The position numbers and the translations under genes were made by a program. The notes below the pieces were generated by a model, which saw only the letters and a program-made list of their open reading frames with translations, did not search any database and was not told where the DNA came from. Below are positions 37,301 to 44,982 of a stretch of 64,000 bases of DNA, piece by piece. How positions within the stretch are numbered: position 1 is the stretch's first letter; each line of letters opens with the position of its first letter. Source of the DNA: Chitinophagaceae bacterium (lineage in GTDB: Bacteria > Bacteroidota > Bacteroidia > Chitinophagales > Chitinophagaceae); NCBI GenBank assembly GCA_947371755.1, contig CANBQT010000007.1, positions 19,750 through 83,749 of the forward strand, written 5' to 3'.

Positions 37301-40252
37301 TGGGATATAATTAATAACAGTAACAATATTTATCAGTATAACAATCTTTCAAATACAACAATTTATAGAGCACTAGTACAAAATAATATTTGTCCTTCTG
37401 TTTATTCAAACACAGTTAATATAAAAGTGCTACAAGATGTAACGAAAGCAAATGCGGGAGTAGATCAAAAAATATGTAATCAATATTCTACAATTCTTGC
37501 TGCGAATACGCCTCTTTCGGGAACAGGATTCTGGAGTGGTTCTCTAAATAATCCATCACCAGTAAGTTTTAATAATTCCAGCGATCCTAATACTATGGTA
37601 TCAGGCCTTGTTCCAGGATTATATCAATTTATCTGGAACATTACAAATACACTTTGTTCCGAATCAAAAGACACTGTTAACATCACAGTATTCCCTAACA
37701 CTGTTGCAGGAAATCTTATTGCAGATAATTTTGTATGTGCTGATGCCAATTCGGGGAAATTAAAATTATCCGGATTTAACGGAAACATTATTCAATGGGA
37801 ATCTACGATTGACAATGGAATCAACTGGAATGTAATTACTGCAACTAGCGACACCTATGACTATTTAAATTTGATCAGCAATACAAAGTTTAGAGTACTT
37901 GTACAAAATGGACCATGTAATATAAAATATAGCAATGAAATCAGCATCAATGTAAATCCCATTTCCATTCCCGGTAATTTAACCTCTTCAGATACTTTGG
38001 TTTGCGAAAGTTATAATAGTGGCACTATCAATCTAACTGGAAATACTGGCTCTATCATTCATTGGGAATTTTCAGAAGATAATGGCAAGAATTGGACCAT
38101 CATTAATAATTCAGGGAACCATTATTCATTTACGAATCTTGTTAACCCAACATCATTTAGAGTTTTAGTGCAAAGCGGAATTTGTTCATCTGCCTATTCA
38201 AATATTTTAACAGTTGCGATTAACCAGGCTACTATTGCCGGCAAGATTAGCGGCAACTCAACAGTTTGCTTAAATACAAACAGTGGTAGTATTCAATTAA
38301 CTGGAAACAGAGGATCCATTGTACATTGGGAATCATCCATTGATAATGGCAATAGTTGGACTATTATACCAAATATAAATAATACACTAACCTACCAACA
38401 ATTAACCACTACAACAATTTTTAGAGCACTTATCCAAAATGCTGTATGTGCTATGATGTATAGCAATAATGTTGTAATAAATGTTGTAGAACCAGTAACA
38501 ATTGCAGATGCCGGAAATAATCAAGTTATCTGTAACCCTTCAACTTCATCACAATTACAAGGAAATACTGCTATAAATGGACAAGGAATATGGACTATGA
38601 GTAAAGGACCTTCAGATATATATTTCAACAATGCAAATATTTCGAATACGGTTGTAAACGGGCTTGTTCCAGGCACCTATGAATTTAAATGGACCATTGA
38701 TAATGGAGTTTGTGCCAGTTCTTCAAGTAATGTTACCATCATAATAGACAGATTGAAGGCTGACTTCAGTTTAAGTGCAATTAATAATTGTGGAAGCACT
38801 ACTTACAATTTTATTGATGCATCAAAAGCATTGTTTGGCATTGCCAATTGGAAATGGTCTGGCGCTCCATCCGATACAGCAAATACAAAAAATTATAGCA
38901 AAACTTATCCGTTAGCTGGACAGAATAAAATAAGTCTGATAGTACAGAGTAATACTGGATGCACTTCAACAACCAATGCAAATTTCCAGGTGAAGGTATT
39001 TTCAGTGCCAAAGGTTAATATCAACGCCATTAGTGAGGCATGTAAAAGCCAATTAATGCAAATGTCATCCAACCTAAATTCAAAAGATAGTATTTTCTCT
39101 ATCCTATGGAATTTAGGAAATGGCATCAATTCAAAAGATAGCATTGTTACTGTACAATACTTTAGTGAAGGAAAATATACTATTAAACTACTGGTCTCTA
39201 CAGTTAATAATTGTTATGATTCTACTTATAAATCTTTAACCATTCATCCATTACCAATAATAGCAGTACCATCTGACAATCTCGTTTGCAAAGGCGATAC
39301 ATTAAGTTTAATTGCTTCAGGAGCCATGAATTATATATGGATGGATCAACAAAATAATATCATTTGCAATTCATGTGAAATCATTAAAATTGCCCCAATT
39401 GCCAATAGTAATTTTAGTGTTATTGGTTATAATCAATATGGTTGTAGTCAGATTACAAATACAAGCGTAAGAGTTGTACAACCTTTTAAAATTAAGGCAA
39501 ATCTTCTTGATACGCTATGTTTAGGTTCGTCGATAAATTTACCAGTAGTAGGTGCAGAAAAATATACATGGCTACCTGACCCTGGATTAAGTAATAATTT
39601 CAGTAGTGACCCAGTTGCAAGTCCAAAGAATACAACTACATTCACTGTTATAGGCAGTGATAATCATTCATGCTTCACAGATACTGCAAAAATTAAATTA
39701 GTAGTGGGTGAGCCTACCATATTTAAACTTGCTTCAGATACAGCTGTTCAAGCAGGAGTACAATTTATGCTTGTACCATTTAGTAATAAAATAGAAAATA
39801 TTAGAAAATGGCAATGGACAGGTAATGCCATTTTCACTTGTGATAATTGTCAAACAACGATTGCTAAAGTTTCTAATGATGCCGAAATAATATGCACTGC
39901 AACTAATATATACGGATGTAGCACTATCGATACTATAGCAATCAAAACGTTTTGTCCTAATTCTGAAATATTTATACCCAACGCGTTTTCACCTGATGGA
40001 GATGGAATTAATGATGTATTATTTGTACAGGGAACAGGAATTAAAATCATTAAAAGCTTTAAAATCTATAGTAGATGGGGAGAGCTAGTATTTGAGAAAA
40101 CCAATTTCCTACCTGGAGATCAGTCATCGGGATGGGATGGAAAAATAAGAGGAAAAGCAGCTGCACAGGATGTATTTGTGTATATCTGTGAAGCTATTTG
40201 TGAAAGAGGGATACCTGCCACTTTTAAAGGCAATGTTGCTGTATTAAAATAA
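31340..40252 (+). CDS. 2970-aa SprB-like giant surface adhesin with CHU_C (type B) T9SS tail
   Basis: No in-frame ATG exists between the upstream stop (TAA at 31310) and the signal peptide. The start must be TTG 31340 or GTG 31346. A basic N-region and hydrophobic stretch (TTVFFCVAMLCSMNGVASE) form the signal. Two PKD domains (residues about 90-235, TWDFGDGKTA and VWNFGDGNTA) come first. Mixed Ig-like units follow, then a two-module repeat array (about 787-2470). The C-terminus IFIPNAFSPDGDGINDVLFVQG...IYSRWGELVFEKTN...GWDGKIRG is the gliding-motility-associated CHU_C domain. Such proteins are exported by T9SS and act as adhesins in gliding or attachment. An SprF-type partner gene starts 4 bp after its stop. 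Confidence 0.9.
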   Translation: MHVIISTLYKRLFRFHLLPKATTVFFCVAMLCSMNGVASEGPKNINKEISFSASNEEIKNNKKDHTLRNTDHQTLNLNFFSGSSQCLSGNSFDFTSTSSISSGSITNQTWDFGDGKTAIGVSATHSYFSPGNYQVKLIVTSDLGCTDSLSKTITVYPQPLASYIIPSNQCLTGNTFSFISNASIGFGGGISSQVWNFGDGNTASGTTVTHSFSTAGKYPVNLQVTSNNGCIDLVTDTITVYPSPSVTASNMSALCLGNTLNFSSAVIGGVSPYQYAWSGPNGFKANTANPAITNITSNATGNYAVSVTDSNGCAGSFTTSVNVKLPPVVASITGPIGGCVGSSIYLSNITPNGIWSSNNLSVSTVDPITGKVNFISAGTSNIQYDVTVNGCTSSVNTNITVNSVTLHPDIIECNNGITHFNANDIYYGVTYSNNNPGNTYQWNITGGPFSYQGSSTANSQYPSAQLQTGHAFTVNVQFISNGVSCSAQQKIYKNTVAADTILGSHDTTVCSNTSPISLAATASAVANAFQWTSSGTGTFSNSNSLYTSYTVSNADKLAGLIKLYFTASSNINATGSCGNSYGKDSMILRIYPPNMAADASVTICSNQIINFTPISSIPGSFYSWSSSINAGVLYGNASSGTGNINDSLVNGSNVSDAIVVYNITPFAFTPSRATCIGNPFNYTVIIKPKPAVSISNNAAIICSGNSTNIQFNSGISGSLYTWSSENIIAGVNGNSSNLIVSASNLITDQLNNNFNSNSKVRYYINAISNSGCIGTDSTDVYVDANATPANAGPDQIQCNITSSILSANIPGIGIGNWAQLSGPTSVILGTISSPFSTISGLTSGTYQLIWSITNGSCAATKDTVQIMISPESNGGSISTNATVCEGLNSNTLTLSGYVGNIVNWEYSTDGGILWTSLNHTSNTYTYTNLLKTTLFRALVQSGNCSIAYSDYATIKVNALSIPGTVSSDTIVCVTSNSGTLHLNGFVGSILQWEYSTDAGATWPVIHNTSNSFSFSNLSSTTLYRAVVQNGVCNTVTSNYVTVNVSPQTIAGTLATNATVCANNNNGLLTLSGFTGNILNWELSNNNGINWTSISNTSNQYSYNNLASSTIYRANVQSGICPALISNETFITVLQPVTAANAGPDQVLCNNNITALSANSPVIGTGVWSSIITNPSIANIINPADPNTLVNGLAIGSYQFVWTVSNGACFVSKDTVEIKINAQTIPGTVSGSNTVCKNSNSGTLILSGYIGNIINWESSTDNGNNWTIISNNTNTLTYINLTTSTMYRAAVQSGSCSPIYSNNAIITVLPPVSIANAGINQAICNATDATLAASIPISGTGIWSAIPGNPSMVTFTNPSDANTTINGLITGTYQFIWTVENGVCNSSIDTVQIIVYPNSVPGTLSADATVCASSNNGTLSLNGYSSTITQWESSTDGTNWNSIANTSNLQNYSNLTSSTYFRVSVKNEVCPSLYSNLVRITVTPATTIADAGPDTTLINGFSSYKLEGNMPSAGVGVWTIIPPYGPSNIIFTDTSDPGATIRKLAYHLGDSTSIPIIPPSDGVYHLKWTITNGICPPSESDMVVTVQPPTNPGVVGIDTIACTGSNNGYISVNGYFGNILQWEDSTSNSTNWNIIPRTLGTNQDTLHYENLTKTTYYRALVKNGVGLSLYSGIAATVTILDAVTASDAGKDSSICNTSSIQLYANRPTSGTGTWSFVPGSPSTPTFSNVKDPNAMVSGLTFGTYQFIWTISNGSCSNSVDTVKITIDVPTIPGTIISSNTVCANNNHGTLHLNGYTGSVLSGYYSTDNSLNWFPVTNTAGKDSLVYNNLPATTQFKAEVKNGSCPSLFSNIVTITVLQTVTNSNAGIDQKLCSQTSTTLTANSPILGTGTWTSLPGNPSTVNFTNTHNPNSSVSGLINGTYQFVWTISNALCNDSRDTVQVSVYASTLSGNLNSDAVVCSNANNNTLTLSGFNGSILQWESSINNGSSWDIINNSNNIYQYNNLSNTTIYRALVQNNICPSVYSNTVNIKVLQDVTKANAGVDQKICNQYSTILAANTPLSGTGFWSGSLNNPSPVSFNNSSDPNTMVSGLVPGLYQFIWNITNTLCSESKDTVNITVFPNTVAGNLIADNFVCADANSGKLKLSGFNGNIIQWESTIDNGINWNVITATSDTYDYLNLISNTKFRVLVQNGPCNIKYSNEISINVNPISIPGNLTSSDTLVCESYNSGTINLTGNTGSIIHWEFSEDNGKNWTIINNSGNHYSFTNLVNPTSFRVLVQSGICSSAYSNILTVAINQATIAGKISGNSTVCLNTNSGSIQLTGNRGSIVHWESSIDNGNSWTIIPNINNTLTYQQLTTTTIFRALIQNAVCAMMYSNNVVINVVEPVTIADAGNNQVICNPSTSSQLQGNTAINGQGIWTMSKGPSDIYFNNANISNTVVNGLVPGTYEFKWTIDNGVCASSSSNVTIIIDRLKADFSLSAINNCGSTTYNFIDASKALFGIANWKWSGAPSDTANTKNYSKTYPLAGQNKISLIVQSNTGCTSTTNANFQVKVFSVPKVNINAISEACKSQLMQMSSNLNSKDSIFSILWNLGNGINSKDSIVTVQYFSEGKYTIKLLVSTVNNCYDSTYKSLTIHPLPIIAVPSDNLVCKGDTLSLIASGAMNYIWMDQQNNIICNSCEIIKIAPIANSNFSVIGYNQYGCSQITNTSVRVVQPFKIKANLLDTLCLGSSINLPVVGAEKYTWLPDPGLSNNFSSDPVASPKNTTTFTVIGSDNHSCFTDTAKIKLVVGEPTIFKLASDTAVQAGVQFMLVPFSNKIENIRKWQWTGNAIFTCDNCQTTIAKVSNDAEIICTATNIYGCSTIDTIAIKTFCPNSEIFIPNAFSPDGDGINDVLFVQGTGIKIIKSFKIYSRWGELVFEKTNFLPGDQSSGWDGKIRGKAAAQDVFVYICEAICERGIPATFKGNVAVLK
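33700..38750 (+). repeat. Two-module repeat array in the giant adhesin (11 A and 8 B units)
   Basis: Module A (about 88 aa) reads IPGTV-x-VC...GxLxLxGxxGxIxxWExSxDxGxxW...YxNLxxxTxxRAxVQxGxC. Module B (about 85 aa) reads ANAGxDQxxC...GTGxWS...NPxxVxFxNxxDPNTxVxGLxxGTYQFxWTxxNGxC. By eye the order is B-A-A-A-B-A-B-A-B-A-B-A-B-A-B-A-A-A-B. The units are well diverged at DNA level. Confidence 0.85.
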
Positions 40253-40256
40253 CTGG

Positions 40257-41285
40257 ATGATGAAAAAGTATGTAATTATTATGATCTTATTGTTAGGAGG
40301 TTTATTTCAAAACCTCCTTGCACAAGATTTTACTTTTTCACAATTCTATGAACAACCAATATTACGAAACCCTGCCTTGGCTGGAGTATTTACTGGGGAT
40401 ATAAGAATCTCTACTGCTTATCGTGATCAATGGTCAAGCATCACAGTGCCATTCCGTACAACATCATTAAGTGTTGAATATAAAGTGCCAGTCAACGAAA
40501 AAAATGACTATCTCACTTTATCTTCTCAAATGAGTGTAGATGCAGCTGGCGATATAAATTTGAAACGAACTCAATTTAAACCAGCCTTGAATTTCCACAA
40601 ATCCCTTAGTGGAAATAGAGATACCTATTTGTCTGGAGCATTCATGTTTGGAATAGTTTCAAGTCATTTCGATGCATCTAAATTAATATTAGGCGATCAA
40701 TATCGAAATAGTGCCTATAGTTCCTCTAACCCTACTTCACAACCCATCGTAAATACAGGATATTCATATTGGGACCTTTCTTCAGGCTTATGTTTTAGTA
40801 CAAATATTAATGCAAGAACAAACTTTTATATAGCCACTGGAATGACGCATGTTACTAATCCAGTGATCAAATCAACAACAGGTTCTGTGCCAGATGCAGT
40901 TCCTCCAAAATATTCCATAAATACAGGCTTACATTCACAATTCGGTTATAAAAATCATGTAAAGGTTTTTGCTGATTATTTTGCCCAAGGCGGAAATAGA
41001 CAGTTTTTAGGTGGATTGTTGTATGGAATGAACATTACTGAATATAACAATGCAGAACCAGATATATTTTATTTTGGTAGTTTTTTAAGATGGGGTGATG
41101 CTGTTATACCTGCAGTTAATATTGGGCTTAGCCATTTTAATATTGGTGTAAGTTATGATATTAATATTTCGAAATTGAATGTAGCCTCGAATTGGAGGGG
41201 CGGTTTAGAAGTATCACTTTCTTATATCGACTTCTTAAAGATCAGGAATACTTCTATTGACAAAGTAAGGTGTACAAGGTTTTAA
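40257..41285 (+). CDS. PorP/SprF-family outer-membrane protein (partner of giant adhesin)
   Basis: A signal peptide (LLLGGLFQNLLAQ) is followed by the family opening DFTFSQFYEQPILRNPALAGVFTGDIRISTAYRDQWSSI, a hallmark of PorP/SprF proteins. The rest is beta-barrel-like strands. SprF-type proteins help T9SS deliver or anchor specific CHU_C-tailed cargo such as SprB. Here the gene begins 4 bp after the giant adhesin stop, so it is almost certainly cotranscribed and dedicated to it. It is convergent with the PorE-like gene, with 5 bp between the stops. Confidence 0.92.
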   Translation: MMKKYVIIMILLLGGLFQNLLAQDFTFSQFYEQPILRNPALAGVFTGDIRISTAYRDQWSSITVPFRTTSLSVEYKVPVNEKNDYLTLSSQMSVDAAGDINLKRTQFKPALNFHKSLSGNRDTYLSGAFMFGIVSSHFDASKLILGDQYRNSAYSSSNPTSQPIVNTGYSYWDLSSGLCFSTNINARTNFYIATGMTHVTNPVIKSTTGSVPDAVPPKYSINTGLHSQFGYKNHVKVFADYFAQGGNRQFLGGLLYGMNITEYNNAEPDIFYFGSFLRWGDAVIPAVNIGLSHFNIGVSYDINISKLNVASNWRGGLEVSLSYIDFLKIRNTSIDKVRCTRF

Positions 41286-41290
41286 ATCCT

Positions 41291-43984
41291 TTATTTTTTT
41301 TGCCCCTTATTGAGTTTAATGAAATAAATCACAACATTGGAATTCAAGTCGCTCGATACGCTAACCTCCGTTCTTTTATTATCTGCATCTGTAATAACCA
41401 TTAATGCAGAATTGGGAGGTGTTAACCCGAGATTTTCAGCAAAAAATATCATCTCATTCTTACTTTGATCATTATCTAATTTTACAAAGAAACTGATCGG
41501 TTTATTCACCTGAAGTAATTCTTTGTATACAAGGATTTGCTTATTAAAAATAACCGAAACAGTATCGTAATCGAATACCCCGTTATCATACAGATCAATC
41601 CGAACAAAGTCAGAAGTCGAATAAATCTGTAATGGCTTTTTAGGAATCCTTTTTGTCATTTCATTGATGATATCGGTCTCTTTAAGCCTTGGTGTCATAT
41701 CCAGCATTTCGATCATCTGTATTTTTTTACCAGCTGCTACTGCTACTATTTTCTCATTTTTATTTTCAATGAGAGTTGGAATCTTTTCTACCTGAGCATT
41801 GGTTTTTTTAGCTCTCTTGATATTTGTTTCAGTACTTATTAAATAAGCCGAATCTTTTGTATCTGGCACAACAGGAATTGATTTTTTTATTTCCTCTTTG
41901 AATGGGGTAACAGTTTTAAGTGCCACGGAAGTTTCTACACTCTTTTTTTCAGTTTGAACAAAATTTGTATCAACATCCAATTTCAATTTTTTAGTGATTG
42001 CATAAAATTCTGGGGAATGATAATTGGAATCTGCTTTGATTTTAGTTATATCAAGCTCCCTTCCTGAAGGAATCCATTTTGGTTTTGTTCCTTTGGTGAT
42101 AATCAGATCAGATCTTCTATTAGCCAATTGTTTACCACTATTATAAGTAGTATCTTCTTTACATTGCATGATAAAGTGCTCTTTACCAAAAAAGTCGATA
42201 TTGATTCTCGAAGTATTAATTCCTTTACTCATCAAATACCACCTTACGGATTCAGATCTTTTTCTAGATAACCGAATATTTGCTTCAATAGAACCTTTAC
42301 AATCTGTAAATGACGCAACCAATATATTTAATTCAGGGTTCTTCGCTAAAACAGAAACTATTTCATCCAGTTGAGAAAAATCCTCATTTCGAACTTTAGA
42401 ACTGGCGAAGTTATAATAGACATTTCTTCTAATAAAGGTGATTGCATTGATAGAATCCATGGAATGTTTCTCAACACTTTCTTTTCCAATTGGCTTTTCA
42501 GTAATTACAAGCTCTGGCTCAGGCAATGCAGCTACGACCATTGTCATAATAGCAGTATCATTTTTAATGGTATCTTTTTTAAGAGCAATATTTTTTACGC
42601 TATCAACACTTTTAATTTTTACCGTTTTAAAAATCTCTAAACAACAAGAAGAAAATCTGTCTGAACTCAGATAACCTGTATCTGATCCATATATTTTATA
42701 ATATTCATCATCTTTCACAGAATTATAAGGTGCACCTAAATGCATTACTGGATCATTCCATTGGTTTTGAGTAATAGATCCAGTGGTTTCAAAAATATCT
42801 AAGCCTCCCATGCCCAATCTTCCATCTGTACTAAAAGTGAGTGTTGATTCAGGTGCATAATAAAATGGGGTCACTTCGTTTGCTGCAGTATTAATATTAG
42901 CTCCTAAATTCAACGCATTCCCTATAGGTTTATCTCCTTCCATTGCAACCAACCATAAATCGTATTTTCCATAACCACCAGGTTGGTTAGAAGAAAATAA
43001 AAGATATTTTCCATCAGATGAAATAAATGGTTGTTTAGATTGGTAACCTTTTACATTAACTGGTGAAGGCAACATTATTGGGTTTGACCATTTTGAATTG
43101 GCATCTGGCCTTTTCATAATATAAATGGCAAATGGCTGTACTCCAGATTTAACATCTTCCTTCCAAGCAGTAAGGAATACAGTATTTCCATCACTAGAAA
43201 AAGAGTTTGCTGCCATGTTTACATCATCTGCAATTTGATCAATTGCCTTATTTACATAGCCCCTTACAAAATCTCCTTTATATAATCGTAATGGGTAAAT
43301 TTTTTGTTGTTGTTTATTTACTTCATGTCTAGAGCTACTAAACCAATATTCTTTTTCATTCAATTTTTCTAAAGCAAAATTTGAACCATCCTCAGAGGAA
43401 GTTGCTTTTAATTTAGAAATAGTAGCAGCTGGCTTCAGTGATTTATTAGAAATAATAAGATTACAAGATGCAATTCCTTGTAATGCCTTATCAACATAAC
43501 TGTCTTTGTTGTGATATTTTTTCAAAAAGGAATCAAATGCAGTCAATGCTTTTTCAGGATCATTGTTTGCAAGTAAACAATACCCGTACCATAATTGCGC
43601 TAAGGGAAATTGAGGATCTCTTGATGCTATATATTGCTGATACTGAGTTGCAGCATCCTGATAATGTTCATATAATCTATATGATTCTGCAAGTTTATAA
43701 GTTACTCGATTAATGCCCGACTCCTCAACTTTGTGGATCGGAGTTTTTGAATATGACTGAACAGGAAAAACTAATGATTCGGATGCTTCAGTTATCGGAG
43801 TTTCATATAGGATACTAGAGTATAATATTGCTGCATTATAATAATTCTTTTTTTGAAAACTTTCATCTGCCTTACGCTCAATTTTCTTAGCAGACTGTGC
43901 CCAAATATATCCAGTACCTGCCATTGAAAATATCAATGCAGTAACTGTAAGGATAATATATTTTTTATTTATAGTCTTGGGCAT
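41291..43984 (-). CDS. PorE-like protein: TPR, PD40 propeller, OmpA domain and C-terminal extension
   Basis: After a signal peptide (IFSMAGTGYIWAQ) there are TPR-like helices (about 30-175), a PD40/WD40-like propeller (about 190-470; ISSDGKYLLFSSNQPGGYGKYDLWLV, FSTDGRLGMGGLDIFE) and an OmpA peptidoglycan-binding domain (about 515-640; ILVASFTDCKGSIEANIRLSRKRSESV...NRRSDL). The first three domains follow the layout of T9SS PorE. A further 255-residue tail has no family I recognise. The protein probably links a surface complex to peptidoglycan. It overlaps the downstream-strand SprF-type gene (43969-44958) by 16 bp, indicating cotranscription and likely translational coupling. Confidence 0.88.
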   Translation of the reverse strand: MPKTINKKYIILTVTALIFSMAGTGYIWAQSAKKIERKADESFQKKNYYNAAILYSSILYETPITEASESLVFPVQSYSKTPIHKVEESGINRVTYKLAESYRLYEHYQDAATQYQQYIASRDPQFPLAQLWYGYCLLANNDPEKALTAFDSFLKKYHNKDSYVDKALQGIASCNLIISNKSLKPAATISKLKATSSEDGSNFALEKLNEKEYWFSSSRHEVNKQQQKIYPLRLYKGDFVRGYVNKAIDQIADDVNMAANSFSSDGNTVFLTAWKEDVKSGVQPFAIYIMKRPDANSKWSNPIMLPSPVNVKGYQSKQPFISSDGKYLLFSSNQPGGYGKYDLWLVAMEGDKPIGNALNLGANINTAANEVTPFYYAPESTLTFSTDGRLGMGGLDIFETTGSITQNQWNDPVMHLGAPYNSVKDDEYYKIYGSDTGYLSSDRFSSCCLEIFKTVKIKSVDSVKNIALKKDTIKNDTAIMTMVVAALPEPELVITEKPIGKESVEKHSMDSINAITFIRRNVYYNFASSKVRNEDFSQLDEIVSVLAKNPELNILVASFTDCKGSIEANIRLSRKRSESVRWYLMSKGINTSRINIDFFGKEHFIMQCKEDTTYNSGKQLANRRSDLIITKGTKPKWIPSGRELDITKIKADSNYHSPEFYAITKKLKLDVDTNFVQTEKKSVETSVALKTVTPFKEEIKKSIPVVPDTKDSAYLISTETNIKRAKKTNAQVEKIPTLIENKNEKIVAVAAGKKIQMIEMLDMTPRLKETDIINEMTKRIPKKPLQIYSTSDFVRIDLYDNGVFDYDTVSVIFNKQILVYKELLQVNKPISFFVKLDNDQSKNEMIFFAENLGLTPPNSALMVITDADNKRTEVSVSSDLNSNVVIYFIKLNKGQKK

Positions 43985-44958
43985 ACAAATTTTGTAACAG
44001 GTGTATTTTTAGGATTTACGAAACTTATCGACAATTCATAACCTCCATTATTTGTAGACGCAGTTTTTAGTTGCGATGTATTAAAGTCATAACTAAAACC
44101 AATGGTTAATCCATTAATATGTATTCCCACATTCGGTGCAATTGCATCTTTAACTCTATAATTAGCACCAAATATTAAGTCTTTATACGGATCGATTTTT
44201 AAATCAAATGAAAGTCCTGCAATTAATTCATTGCTTCCTCCCTGATTCAGATAAATAGCATTAGGTAAAATATCTATCTGGTCATACATATGTATTCTAA
44301 ATCCACCATGAAATGAATATCTTATGGGCACTTTATTACTATTCGCGCTAGAAATGAATCTGTTTTCAGGTTCTGTTGGATGATAAACACTAAATCCAAA
44401 AAATGGATTAAGTGTATGATTAGGATCGCCATCAAAATACAATAAACCAAAACTTCCATCCAAAGAAGTGGCAGAAGGATAATTAAAATTCTCATTGGAT
44501 GGAATAGTGGGATCAAAACCAATCAAGGGATTGAATTGATTGCCAAATTGAAAATTTCCAGGATCGACTCTCCTGTTCAAAAATCCAAATTGAAATCCGC
44601 TTGACAATATTTGATATTGTGTAAGATGTACCTGATAAGAAAGGGATACATAACCACTAGTATAATGGTAGCCACCATCCTCAGTTTTTTGATTAAATAA
44701 AGTAACACCCAATCCGAAATTTCTTGGAAGAGATAAATCAGCTGAAATACCCTGAGACAATAGAGCCGAATTTACACTAGGCCATTGCTTTCGATAATTT
44801 CCAGTTACTCTATAACTTCCATTCATTGCACCTGTAAATGCAGGATTTAGCCACTGAGGGTATGCATAGAATTGAGTGAAATGCGCATCAACTTGAGCAT
44901 TCGTCTTTTCGTGTGTCACGAAAAGTAGAACAAGTATGAAAAAAATAAATTTGCGCAT
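43969..44958 (-). CDS. PorP/SprF-family outer-membrane protein (second copy)
   Basis: A signal peptide (to KTNAQ) precedes VDAHFTQFYAYPQWLNPAFTGAMNGSYRVTGNYRKQWPSV, the PorP/SprF N-terminal signature. Barrel strands follow. The protein is a diverged paralogue of the one at 40257-41285. It lies between the second CHU_C protein gene (24 bp upstream in transcription order) and the PorE-like gene (16-bp overlap), so the three form an operon. Its partner cargo is most likely the kelch-like CHU_C protein. Confidence 0.92.
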   Translation of the reverse strand: MRKFIFFILVLLFVTHEKTNAQVDAHFTQFYAYPQWLNPAFTGAMNGSYRVTGNYRKQWPSVNSALLSQGISADLSLPRNFGLGVTLFNQKTEDGGYHYTSGYVSLSYQVHLTQYQILSSGFQFGFLNRRVDPGNFQFGNQFNPLIGFDPTIPSNENFNYPSATSLDGSFGLLYFDGDPNHTLNPFFGFSVYHPTEPENRFISSANSNKVPIRYSFHGGFRIHMYDQIDILPNAIYLNQGGSNELIAGLSFDLKIDPYKDLIFGANYRVKDAIAPNVGIHINGLTIGFSYDFNTSQLKTASTNNGGYELSISFVNPKNTPVTKFVCPRL

Positions 44959-44982
44959 CTAATTATTATTAAGTTCTGATTT

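Noticed and set aside
42371-42674. Two plus-strand ORFs (89 and 78 aa) in the PorE-like gene
   Set aside because: They overlap each other and sit over the OmpA region of the real gene; no independent signal.
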